A stretch of 64,000 nt of DNA from Anseranas semipalmata (Eukaryota; Chordata; Aves; Anseriformes; Anseranatidae): assembly GCA_013399115.1 (NCBI GenBank), contig VXAA01005201.1, forward strand, positions 174,898 to 238,897. Direction: 5' to 3'. The translations under genes were made by a program, and so were the position numbers. The notes beneath the pieces are model-generated. The model had not been told where the DNA came from, did not search any database, and worked only from the letters and a program-made list of their open reading frames with translations. This document shows positions 1-9,936 of the stretch, piece after piece (positions within the stretch are counted from its first letter, which is position 1; each line of letters opens with the position of its first letter).

Positions 1-1973
1 TTGACACTTCTTTATCTGTTATCATAAAGATGTTCATAAATTCAACTCTTTTATTCCCAAGACATATTCAAAAGATGTAAAAACTTAACAATTTCTTGTG
101 TCAAAATCTTGAACTAACTTGATTTGAAATTTCAGGCCAGATCAATAATAAAAATACCCCTGAACTTTTTACTGAAATTTAATCCAAACATTTTTCAATG
201 GAGAAAATCTGCTTGTGGAGAGTAATAACTGTTTTGGTCTTGGATCCATATTTATTTCCCTCCATGGTATATAGAATTTGCCTGGGTGTGGGTTAAATTG
301 TCCTAAGAGAAAGAGAAAATGGGAGCTTGTCTATCTAGTAAAGACTAAATCTGGATCCATAAATGAACAATATCATAAGAGATGTATTGATATTTTCAAC
401 ATTTTAATAGAAGTACTAGTCTCTGGACAAAAAGAAGGGTCTCAGCTGATGTTCTCAGCATTTGTTTCATTCTGCTGTAGTTCATCTCTATGTTGTTATT
501 GTACAAGACAATGATTGCACCTGAGTAGAAAGTGAATAAGCCTTCCCCTGTTGTTGGAGTCCAGAAGTGCAAGGATTACTTCCATGATGCAGTTATTATG
601 GTCATCCAGGCAGGTGAAGTGAGAGATTGGATGTGGAAGTAATGTAATTTGACAGCTCTTTACCTCTTATAAGCTTCAGTGAGATGCAGAAGGTCTGGGG
701 TGTAGTGGTGGAGCCATTCCAGCTTTACTGACAATATTGGGAAAGGGGAAACTGAAGGTGACAGATTTAAAAATTGTGTCAATTAACTAGTAGGCTTGAC
801 ATAAAAATCATACAGATGGAAAGATACCTGAAATACTATCATTTTAGGAGGAATTCATTTTGATGTTTCAAGAAGATACAAGTCATTTCAGAGCAAAAGA
901 TTACAATGTTAATTAAGGAGAGTGTTTCCAAGCAGAGTTAAAAAGAAGAGCAGAAAAATACAAGTCTGCATCAGGTGATACCATTAGTTGAAATGAACTC
1001 TGACATTCATTAAAAGCATTGTTTAAAGAATTTGGACATTTGCAGACAGGAACAGAAATTGAAATGGCCTGCGGTAGGATATTTAAAACCAGAAACCAGA
1101 GCAGTCCTGGAATAAATGGCTAGAGAAAAATTCTTTGTAAATTTCTGATTTAAGACAAGGGAGATGTATTGATTAAGGACTCTTGTGAATGTGGTATTAG
1201 ACATCAATAGCCATAGTGGAGCTGAAGTGTTCTCAGCTTAAACAAGAAATGAAAGACCAAATGGACCACAAAAGAAATCTAAGAAAAGTTTTTTTCAACC
1301 AGTTTGTTGAATTAGTGGAAGAAACTCATTTCAACAGAAGATTTCCATTAAGTTTTGGACCAGATCATTTTCTTTTTCAGTCACTTTTCCATAAAATGTG
1401 GGTAAAGCCACTTCTCTACTTCTAGATGCTGGCAGAAGAAACCCACAGAACTGCAGGGTGCTTGAGTACTAGTGTAATCACACCTATATCAAATTGTGAA
1501 TGAAGGCTGAAAAAAGGATGGGTAGAAGGATGGGTGAAAATAATTCAGTATGCAAGTCTGTATACTTGTAGGCGTTATACAGATGCTAGTAAACAAAGTG
1601 AGCTGATTATTAAAAAATATTGAAAGAATAATGCAGAATTCAAGAAGAATTCAACATCCCTGAAGGACTGGCATCTGTGAAGGCCGCTAAGAGTGCTTCA
1701 TGATTACTGCTAGCTGTTAGTAAAGTGTCACTGGGAGATAGTATTTAGAGATAGTTCCATGTCATGCACAGTGCCTCAGAACATCACTTAGTATTTTTCT
1801 TCTTCAAAGGATTTTATAAGAGTTAGCTAATTCTCCCGGTGTCTTCAGGGCTTCAGACTATGAAGTGGATTATGTGAATTTGAATTGGTTCAGGAAAAAG
1901 AGAATGGCTTTCTGAGCAGTAATTTACTTAAACAGAATTATCAGATTTTTTAAAGAGCAATATAACTTTTGAA

Positions 1974-1996
1974 CTTTATTTATTTATTTATTTATT
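1974..1996. repeat. (TTTA)n microsatellite
   Basis: About five to six uninterrupted TTTA units are seen directly in AT-rich sequence. No adjoining retrotransposon is recognised. Confidence 0.9.
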
Positions 1997-2030
1997 TCTC
2001 CCAAAGAATAGGTATAATCTCTAATCTCTA

Positions 2031-2100
2031 CAAGGACTGGATAACAGTCTTGAGACTCTCCAGTCCAAGGACTGGACTACAGCCTTGAGACAGCTCTCTG
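2031..2100. repeat. Two-copy 35-bp tandem duplication
   Basis: Both copies begin CAAGGACTGG, at 2031 and 2066, and share the later pattern ACAGYCTTGAGAC with a few substitutions. The unit is therefore 35 bp. It looks like a small, old slippage or replication duplication. Confidence 0.75.
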
Positions 2101-2552
2101 CAGCTCTGAGTCTGGTAGATGAAACATGAAACTCATAGTTAGGGAGAACAAGTCCTGGAGAGCAGTGGGATTTAAGATACAGTCCCATTCAAAGAATTTC
2201 CATTCTGGCTATTTCTAAGCAACTGCTCTTTATTCATTCTTGTAGATAGCCCTCTGAAACAGGTATCTCTTTGCAACATCCCTCATATGCTCCTTATAGA
2301 GCCTACATCTTTGCTTTAGGGGAAACGTTTTATGAAGCTCAGCATCATGACTACCAGCACAATGGGTCTGAAATTATTTTTCTGTATGCAACTCCATATC
2401 ACAAGCTCAGTCTCAGAGCTGTGCTAGTGTTCTAGGTTATTAGTTTTATTACTTCCCTATCTTCTGCCTTAGATTATAGGTGGACTAGGAAGAACTTTTA
2501 TGTTCTGTGATTGCATAATTTGTATGTTCTGGTCCACTTATATTATGTGTCA

Positions 2553-2625
2553 TACTAGTACTACAGCTCCTACTAGTACTACTACTATTTCTACAGATAC
2601 AGCTACTATTACTGCTATTAGTACT
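2553..2625. repeat. Imperfect (ACT)n trinucleotide region
   Basis: A 70-bp stretch is dominated by ACT/AGT/ATT triplets with interruptions, such as repeated CTACTATT and TACTAGTAC. It is a degenerate trinucleotide microsatellite. Confidence 0.6.
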
Positions 2626-3714
2626 AAATATAACAGATAATTCTGGCTGAGAATCTAGTCATAAATATGTATTCCTTTCCTCTGTACCCTAAATCCAACT
2701 TCATCAGAAGCAATTCACACACTGCAGTAGCAGGAAAGAAAAGGAACAAGACGTGTGTTTCAAAGGTAAGGTATAGTTACCACAGAATATAGTAATGAAT
2801 AGTTAGCCTATACAACCACAGTCATTTTGCATTACCTATTACACACCTATGAGTATATTTGCTTTATTGAGTCTTTTTACACTGTGACAGCAATAATGTC
2901 ACATACAGTACAGGACTGCTTCACAGTGTCCCAGTCTGTCCCTGTTTTGAATGGAGGGTCTTCTATAACACTTAAGCTGCTATATGCTGCTATAAAATAG
3001 AAAGTTTTAGTGAGAATTACAAGGTTCAAATGTCGGTCTTTGAAACATCACAGGTCAGTCAAGTCTAATGCTCTGGGTGTAAGTTTCAAAAACTGGTTCT
3101 AGCCATATTGCCAAGCAGGCAGGAGGTGAATATATGTATTTGAAACTCTATGGCCATCTCATCTCCTCTGATACCATGTTCCAGAAAAAGCCTTCAGGAC
3201 TAATCTTTGAGAGAAGTCATGGTGCTGCCTGAGGCCACCTATGCCAAGGTCCCTGCTGGAAGGCACATTGGTCAGCCAAAGCCAGAAGTGGACTCCTGCT
3301 CTGTGACTTGGTGCCACACTCCCACCTGTTTTGGAACATGGAGTAACTGAAGTGAATTTCCAGTACAGTTAGAGAGAACTGAAAGCCCTGTGAAAATCCA
3401 GTCTTTTTATTTAGATTTTTTACTTACAGTACTTATTCATACTTAAATTAAGACACTTAAATGCATTACTTCAAGTGTCTACTTAAAAAAAAAATCATAA
3501 CTAGGGGAAAACTAAGATTTTTTTCATCATTTTGTCACAAGTGGAGGGCTGTAAAATTCAATAAGATCAGAAGGTACTAATCTCATAGAATCATAGAATG
3601 GTTTGGGTTGGAAAGGACCTTAAAGATCATCTGTTCTAACCCCTCTGCCATGGGCAGGGATACCTTCCACTAGAACAGGTTACCCAGGGCCCCATCCAGC
3701 CTGGCCTTGAACAC

Positions 3715-4120
3715 NNNNNNNNNNNNNNNNNNNNNNNNNNNNNNNNNNNNNNNNNNNNNNNNNNNNNNNNNNNNNNNNNNNNNNNNNNNNNNNNNNNNNN
3801 NNNNNNNNNNNNNNNNNNNNNNNNNNNNNNNNNNNNNNNNNNNNNNNNNNNNNNNNNNNNNNNNNNNNNNNNNNNNNNNNNNNNNNNNNNNNNNNNNNNN
3901 NNNNNNNNNNNNNNNNNNNNNNNNNNNNNNNNNNNNNNNNNNNNNNNNNNNNNNNNNNNNNNNNNNNNNNNNNNNNNNNNNNNNNNNNNNNNNNNNNNNN
4001 NNNNNNNNNNNNNNNNNNNNNNNNNNNNNNNNNNNNNNNNNNNNNNNNNNNNNNNNNNNNNNNNNNNNNNNNNNNNNNNNNNNNNNNNNNNNNNNNNNNN
4101 NNNNNNNNNNNNNNNNNNNN
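3715..4120. other. Assembly gap (406 N) inside CR1
   Basis: Continuous run of N. The flanks are two parts of the same CR1 copy on the same strand, so the missing bases are almost certainly CR1 ORF2 sequence. Apparent open frames crossing it are artefacts. Confidence 0.97.
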
Positions 4121-4592
4121 CCACCTCTCAAGCCTGTCCAGGTCCCTCTGGATGGCATCCCTTCCCTCCAGTGTGTCAACTGCACCACACAGCTTGGTGT
4201 CATCAGCAAACTTGCAGAGGGTGCACTCGATCCCACTGTCCATGTCACCGACAAAGATGTTAAACAGCACCAGTCCCAAAATTGACCCCTGAGGAACGCC
4301 ACTCATTGCTGATCTCCACTTGGACATTGAGCCGTTGTCTGCAACTCTTTGAGTGCAACCATTCCTTACCCACTGAGTGGTCCATCCATCAAATCTATGT
4401 CTCTCCAATTTAGAGACAAGGATATCATGCAGGACAGTGTCAAATGTTTTGCACAAGTCCAAGTAGATGACATCAGTTGCTCTTCCCCTATCCACCAATT
4501 CTGTAACACCGTTGTAGAAGGCCACCAGATTTGTCTGTCACTTCCTGCCCTTAGTGAAGCCATGTTGGCTGTCGCCAATCACTTCCTTTTTT
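4121..4592 (-). pseudogene. CR1 ORF2 reverse transcriptase fragment
   Basis: Reading right to left, the frame gives a segment ending QHGFTKG, then palm motif A ([10 protein letters not shown], catalytic Asp present; the family usually has AFD where this copy has TFD), motif B (GVPQGSILG) and motif C (FADD, both catalytic Asp residues present), continuing to RDLDRLERW at the gap edge. An in-frame TGA at 4538-4540 interrupts the frame upstream of motif A, and the N-terminal endonuclease region is absent. The product would be the polymerase that copies CR1 RNA at a nicked target, but this copy cannot encode it. Retention of all three motifs suggests moderate age. Confidence 0.93.
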
Positions 4593-5181
4593 TCCATGTG
4601 CAAAATTTCTATATTTATTTCAAATTAAAATCTTTTGAGACATCAAAGCACTATTTTTAATTACAGTACATAACGATCCCTTCATTATGACATTTGAGTA
4701 CTTCTGTTCAGCAACAGCTGTCCAAAAATCATCTAGTTCTTTTTAACAGTAGGGCATTTCATATTTCCATAAAAGACTCCTGATGCAACCTGCATATTAC
4801 TACAGTAGTAGAAAACTATTTACATGTTAACGCATTACAATTCAGATTAATGGACTAATCTATACCTCTTTGTTCCCTTTTCAGGAGGGAATCTGTGGCA
4901 CAAGAGTTGTTTGTATAGTTTCAGAAATTGCTCTAAAATGTGCATTTTAACTTTCTTGCTATCAGTTTACCAAATCCTTATGAATCATTCAGAAGTTGTG
5001 AAAAAAAGGCATCTAGTGTTCTTCTACTTTTCCACTATGAAGAAAGTAAATTTGGTGTCCAAAAGAGTGAAAATGGTACAAAATGAATTATTGGGTACCA
5101 TCAAAACAGTTTGAATTTGAACCGTAGTGGTTGAAAAATATATAGTAATTTTAACAAAATGCAGTAACCTGTTCTGTGTTG
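4593..5181. other. Unique AT-rich spacer between two CR1 copies
   Basis: Nothing recognised. The longest open frames are under 105 codons and partly overlap the neighbouring CR1 on the opposite strand. Confidence 0.55.
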
Positions 5182-5425
5182 TGCCAGGGGAGTTTTAGGT
5201 TAGATATTAGGAAACACTTCTTTCCTGAAAGGGTTGTGGGGCATTGGAATAGGCTGCCCATGGAAGTGGTTGAGTCACTGTCCCTGGAGGTATTCAAAAG
5301 ACATTTAGATGTAGAGCTTAGCGATATGGTTTAGTGGAGGACTTGGTAGTGTTAGGTCATAGGTTGGACTAGGTGATCTTGGAGGTCTCTTCCAACCTAA
5401 ATGGTTCTGTGATTCTGTGATTCTA
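5182..5425 (+). mobile_element. CR1 LINE 3' end fragment, plus strand
   Basis: About 244 bp of CR1 3' end. The first part still reads as the ORF2 C-terminus ([18 protein letters not shown], then [10 protein letters not shown]) and reaches a TAG. The 3' UTR follows with GGTGATCTTGGAGGTCTCTT, and the end has two GATTCTGT-type octamers. It lacks everything upstream and is oriented opposite to the CR1 copy 600 bp to its left. Its 3' UTR differs from those at 34 kb and 61 kb, so it belongs to another CR1 subfamily. Confidence 0.95.
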
Positions 5426-7630
5426 AGCCATTTGGGAAATAGGTAAAGGATAAATGAGGATAGTTTCACGTGTGCTCATTAAAATATTTGCATGTATCTA
5501 TATATATATATGTATATATAAACATACATATATAAACATACATATAGAAGTGAGGTAACCTCTAGGACAGAGTAAAAAACTTTCTGACAACATACAGCTT
5601 TTTGTAACAATAGGAAATCGTTACATATCATATATATGTAAAAGTGCTGAGGACTTTAGGCATCCAGAAGGTAATTATTTGATCAGGAGTTCAGCCAGCA
5701 AACTGGAGTTAGCCATTTTGCTCTGAAACCTAAAAGAGCATGTGCAGTGATTTCTGTGTGATAAAAGAAAAAGCCACACTGCAAGTTAGATGCTAAGGCA
5801 TAACACTTTCAGTAACCAAGGATCAGGCAGATGGCTCATATCTTTCCATCTCCTTGAACTCTATTTTATTTATCCTTTCCTTGTTGCTAGCATTTTGTTA
5901 TATTGTGCATGAACAAAGGAAAAAAAATTGACTATTAATGACAGAGCATTGATTCCTATCAGGTGTTTTTCAATTGTTTTTGGTGACAAACAATAGGCTC
6001 AACCCAGGTTTGTAGCAGGGGTAGACAGAGCCTTAAAAGCAAAAAATTGTGACTTTTCACACCTAGCATTATCTTATTTGGAGGTTGAAACTCTGAGTTT
6101 TGGGCAAAGATGGAGGGAATACTTAGTTTATTGCAAAATGACAAATATTAATCTGACATCACACACACAAAAAATTCTCAGAGATAACCATCTACTGTAC
6201 TTTCTTATTTTGTGAAAAGACATCCTACATTTGTTTTTCAAATACTTTTGGGTTACATTGAAAACTTCACTGGGTGAGCCAGAAAGAAATAATACAGAGC
6301 ATGCAATTGCATCAGGTCATATTCTGACCTTCACACTACACATCTTTAGCAGTCAGTGAAGTGTCATGATCCTTTCCCACCCTGACATCTGCTCTAACTT
6401 CAGAAGATGAAAGCCTTCAGACTTCTAAGAATTGCTCTGCCTCCCCAGACAAATACTGTTGTATGTACTAATATTTTCTATGCCACATACACCACCATTT
6501 CCACAGAATGATCTGTGGGTTATGTCATTGTGAACATAAACTCTATCAGTTTGGAATCTTTGGTCCCCACTTCATCTGATGCAATGTCTCCATCTTTGGA
6601 CGCCTCACAACGAAGCAACAAAATACCATGCAATGTCTCCGACTTCTTTACTATCAAGTATGTCAGTCTCTTCTTATAATTACATTGCCATGTTTCACGA
6701 GGTCCAAAAAATAAACAAATACCTTGCATGTTTTCTATAGTTCTACTCCCTTAAAATGATTAGGAGATAAGAAGATCTGAGGTTTAAAAACACATGTGCC
6801 AGAATACCATTTTTTTCAATACAATGGTGCTGTTTATAATTTTGCCTCCTTCAGGCCTGCTGTCTGACTCTGGACTAAAACTTTAAAATCTTAGGAAACC
6901 GGTGAGTGGAAATTGTGGCTCTGCAGGAATAAAAGTTGTTTCTAGTGGGAAAACATGGATGCATGGCACTTTTTGAAAGAAATGTGTCAGGTTTTCCTGT
7001 CAGAACATCTCCCAGGGTCCACCGCTTCCTTTTATATATTCATGTCTTATGAGAAGTTCTGCCCTTGAACCTCCTCACAGAAGAACTATGACAGCAGTTA
7101 CTTCAACCTGAAATCTACACAGAGAAGTTATTTTCTATTAAATAACTATCACTTCACCCTGTTACCCATTGCCATGAACGTTGCACAGCACTGGTGTTGA
7201 ACAAAGACATTGAAAACAAATAAAAGCTCACCTGGCTTGGACTTCTGCAATTACTTTTCCTCTGTACGCAGTGGCTGCCTAATAGATGACTGTCAGCGCT
7301 TAACCCCATTAAGTAAAACTAAACCAAAATAATTATTTCCAGGTATGCATACACACAAAACACATTTGTGAGTCATTGTCAGTTGTCCAACTTCAGGCAT
7401 AGCTGCCTTTGGCTATCAATGACAAAGTTCTTTGGATCTGAACAGGATATCAGTTGTACAGCAGTCAGATAATTAGCCCAATTTTAGAAGAGATGCAGTG
7501 GTTACATGTAAATGGGGTGTTACTTTATTCACATTACTGTCAACAAAGGCTTTGCTTTTCACTGTAGAGGGACAAAATGCCATCTATGCATCCACAACAC
7601 CTTTAGTATAAAAAATTGTAAGCTTTCCCT
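5426..7630. other. Unique noncoding DNA
   Basis: AT-rich sequence with no recognised gene or interspersed repeat. It contains the TA-rich stretch at 5497-5546. Short open frames (60-70 codons on the minus strand near 6.0 and 6.6 kb) have no recognisable motifs. Confidence 0.55.
5497..5546. repeat. TA-rich microsatellite with ACATA repeats
   Basis: A (TA)n run passes into two copies of TATATAAACATACATA. It is a degenerate alternating AT tract lying about 70 bp beyond the end of the CR1 fragment. Confidence 0.7.
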
Positions 7631-7771
7631 CATCCTCAAAAAAGGTAAAGGAAAAAGGAAAAGCAAAAATAAAAAGGGAAAAGATGTGGAGAAGGAGAAG
7701 GAGAAGGAGANCATCCTCAAAAAAGGTAAAGGAAAAAGGAAAAGCAAAAATAAAAAGGGAAAAGATGTGGA
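7631..7771. repeat. Exact 60-bp direct duplication flanking a single N
   Basis: The 60 bases at 7631-7690 recur without a mismatch at 7712-7771. Between them lie (GGAGAA)-like bases 7691-7710 and one N at 7711, and the second copy starts directly after the N. This is the typical look of two contigs or reads whose overlapping ends were placed side by side instead of merged, next to a long hexamer tract that is hard to assemble. The real locus probably has one copy. Confidence 0.85.
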
Positions 7772-8208
7772 TAAAAGAAAAAGAAACTAAAAGGAAAAGA
7801 GAAAGAGAAAAGAAAAAGAAAAAAGGAAAAGGAAAAGGAAAAGGAAAAGGAAAAGGAAAAGGAAAAGGAAAAGGAAAAGGAAAAGGAAAAGGAAAAGGAA
7901 AAGGAAAAGGAAAAGGAAAAGGAAAAGGAAAAGGAAAAGGAAAAGGAAAAGGAAAAGGAAAAGGAAAAGGAAAAGGAAAAGGAAAAGGAAAAGGAAAAGG
8001 AAAAGGAAAAGGAAAAGGAAAAGGAAAAGGAAAAGGAAAAGGAAAAGGAAAAGGAAAAGGAAAAGGAAAAGGAAAAGGAAAAGGAAAAGGAAAAGGAAAA
8101 GGAAAAGGAAAAGGAAAAGGAAAAGGAAAAGGAAAAGGAAAAGGAAAAGAAAAAGAAAAAGAAAAAGAAAGAAAAAGAAAGAGGGGAAAGTGAAAGAAAA
8201 GGGAAGAG
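7772..8208 (+). repeat. Homopurine tract with (GGAAAA)~54 hexamer array
   Basis: The core at 7825-8148 is essentially a perfect GGAAAA repeat of about 54 units (324 bp). It is flanked on both sides by irregular AAAGAA/GAAAAA purine sequence, so one strand is almost pure purine for more than 400 bp. Translating it gives lysine-glycine or proline-phenylalanine repeats that are not genes. Long homopurine-homopyrimidine mirror repeats are known to be able to form triplex DNA and to vary in length. The copy number here may be limited by the assembly, since the adjoining sequence shows a join artefact. Confidence 0.95.
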
Positions 8209-9042
8209 AAAAAGAAAAAAGGGGGATAAAAAGAGGGATCTTCAATGGATCCACTCTCTGTCACTGACTCCCAACTCTGCTTAGTCATGCCTGGTATCTA
8301 AGTAAGGGAATGAGAAACAGATTAAAGTATTCCAAGTTTAAACTTTTCATTTCACAACAACTGAACTTTTTGTAGGCTGACTGAAATAACTATTGCTGGA
8401 CTAAGGAATCTGGAGCCTGTTGCAAAACCCCTTGAACTCTGTTCAGGCTTCTCCTCCAGTCCACAGGGTTTGGATCAGGTCCTCAGATGCTGTGCACGTG
8501 AAAGCCTTTGTTGTTTTGTCATCTTATGTTGTTTTCCTACTTAGCACCGATTTTTCAGAAATAAAGGATTAAAGATTAGGAACAATGTCGAGAAAAAACG
8601 GATTGTACAGATGACAAGGATTGTAAATTGTGTCAATGCGTGCTGTAAAGCTGCTCACAGCTCTCACATAAGCTGCAGAGATGTATCCAGCATGTCCAGA
8701 AAGCAGACGTTCCCTGCCACATTTTCAAAAAGATGCATTTATCCAGCTACACATTGTTCAATCACATAAATACTTTCTTTTTTTTTTTTTTTTTCTCTCA
8801 GTTTCCAGGAAGATATTTTGCTCATTCCATATTAGAATGACAATGGCATCTAAGTCAAGGCTAAGCCCACAGCAGAGCGATGAGCATCCTATCTGAATGT
8901 GGTGCACATGTGTAGCCACAGCACAAAGCATCATTTTTATCTTCGTACATCCCCTGGATATTTGCTGTAATCATCCAGCAATACCATTTTCAACTGTAAA
9001 AAAGAAGTAGAAGAAACACTTGTAGATTGGAAGCTTGCATCC
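8209..9042. other. Unique noncoding DNA with a 17-T run
   Basis: No gene recognised. A run of 17 T at 8778-8794 is followed by CTCTCAG and TTTCCAGG, which looks like a splice acceptor but has no recognisable exon behind it. Confidence 0.5.
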
Positions 9043-9088
9043 AATAAAATAAAATAAAATAAAATAAAATAAAATAAAATAAAATAAA
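9043..9088. repeat. (ATAAA)n microsatellite
   Basis: About nine perfect pentamer units. No retrotransposon body is visible upstream on the plus strand, so an origin from a poly(A) tail is not shown. Confidence 0.93.
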
Positions 9089-9903
9089 CCATTTCTTGCA
9101 TGTGTTGTACATTTTCTACACATGCACACATGGATGCAGACATAGACACTCACACCAGGCATTGAATAGGCTGTTTGATATTTAATCTGAATGCAGCTGT
9201 TTAGATATTTGTTTGGTCTGTATCAGGATTTTTCATTAAAAATATGTGGTTAACAGCAGCCAGCCTGATTTGCATGTGTGTGTGTCTGATTTGTTCACTG
9301 CTATGCCTCCTGTGTCCTACATCTTAATCACATCCAGGCACCCGCCCCATTACATTACCAGAAGGGAAGTGATGGACATCCCTTGACTCTCTTCATGACC
9401 CCCTGATAATCCTGTTTCACACACAGGCTCCCCGCTGTATGAAACACAAAAGCTGCCACTGTAGTTCTTTACTTCCAGTCGATATTCTGACAGACTTGAT
9501 CTAGCAAATTAGTATGCTGTGGTAGGGGCACGACAAAAGACCCTTTTGACACACTCTGAATCGATACAAAGGCCAACAGAGAGCCATTTCACCGTAGTTC
9601 TGTTATTTTTCCCCTTTTGATGACCCTTCTTCTTCTTCTTCTTTTTTTAGCTTGTATGACCTTGTCAGATTTAAAAACATAATGTTAGAAAAGTCATCCT
9701 TGCACTGGTGAAGAAAAGTCTAAACATGCAGAAATGCAAGAATAGCAATGTAAAATTAAAATACAGCTGGATCAGAGGAGTAGAGGTTTTCTTCTGTGAA
9801 TTTGTTTGTCCTTCACTGCTGAAATCTCTACATGCTTCAAATGTCAGACTAGACAAGTAAACTAGTAAACAGACTGTTCTGGCCATGAATGCTGTGTCAC
9901 ATA

Positions 9904-9936
9904 TGATGATGATGATGATTATTATTATTATTATTT
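9904..9936. repeat. Compound (GAT)n(TAT)n microsatellite
   Basis: About five GAT units pass directly into about five TAT units. This is seen directly. Confidence 0.9.

Larger units (their letters stand above)
1..3581. other. Unique AT-rich noncoding DNA
   Basis: No recognisable exon, RNA gene or interspersed repeat is visible. The only open frames are under 80 codons and resemble no family I know. Local structure is limited to a TTTA run, a 35-bp tandem pair and an imperfect ACT-rich stretch, each listed separately. A slightly more GC-rich patch lies around 3200-3350 without any coding signature that I recognise. Confidence 0.6.
3582..4592 (-). mobile_element. CR1 LINE, 5'-truncated, minus strand
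   Basis: The left edge carries the reverse complement of the CR1 3' tail (TCATAGAATCATAGAATGG), followed by the typical 3' region in which triplets for the ORF2 C-terminus can be read. After a 406-bp N block, the right part encodes the reverse transcriptase palm domain. The recognisable coding homology stops near 4592 and AT-rich unique sequence follows, so the copy is 5'-truncated, as most CR1 copies are. CR1 is a non-LTR retrotransposon that copies itself by target-primed reverse transcription. In a complete element I would expect more sequence between the palm domain and the C-terminus than 406 bp, so the gap length is probably not exact, or the copy has an internal deletion. Confidence 0.95.

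Noticed and set aside
3636..4302. Several long frames across the N block in both directions
   Set aside because: Most of their residues are undefined. Only the minus-strand frame with the reverse transcriptase motifs has support.
7825..8148. Interpretation as telomeric or centromeric satellite
   Set aside because: The unit is GGAAAA, not TTAGGG, and the array is a single short locus flanked by unique sequence.
7584..8288. Open frames of 155-234 codons on both strands (Lys-Gly or Pro-Phe repeats)
   Set aside because: They are translations of the (GGAAAA)n array and of the N-containing assembly artefact. There is no coding signal.
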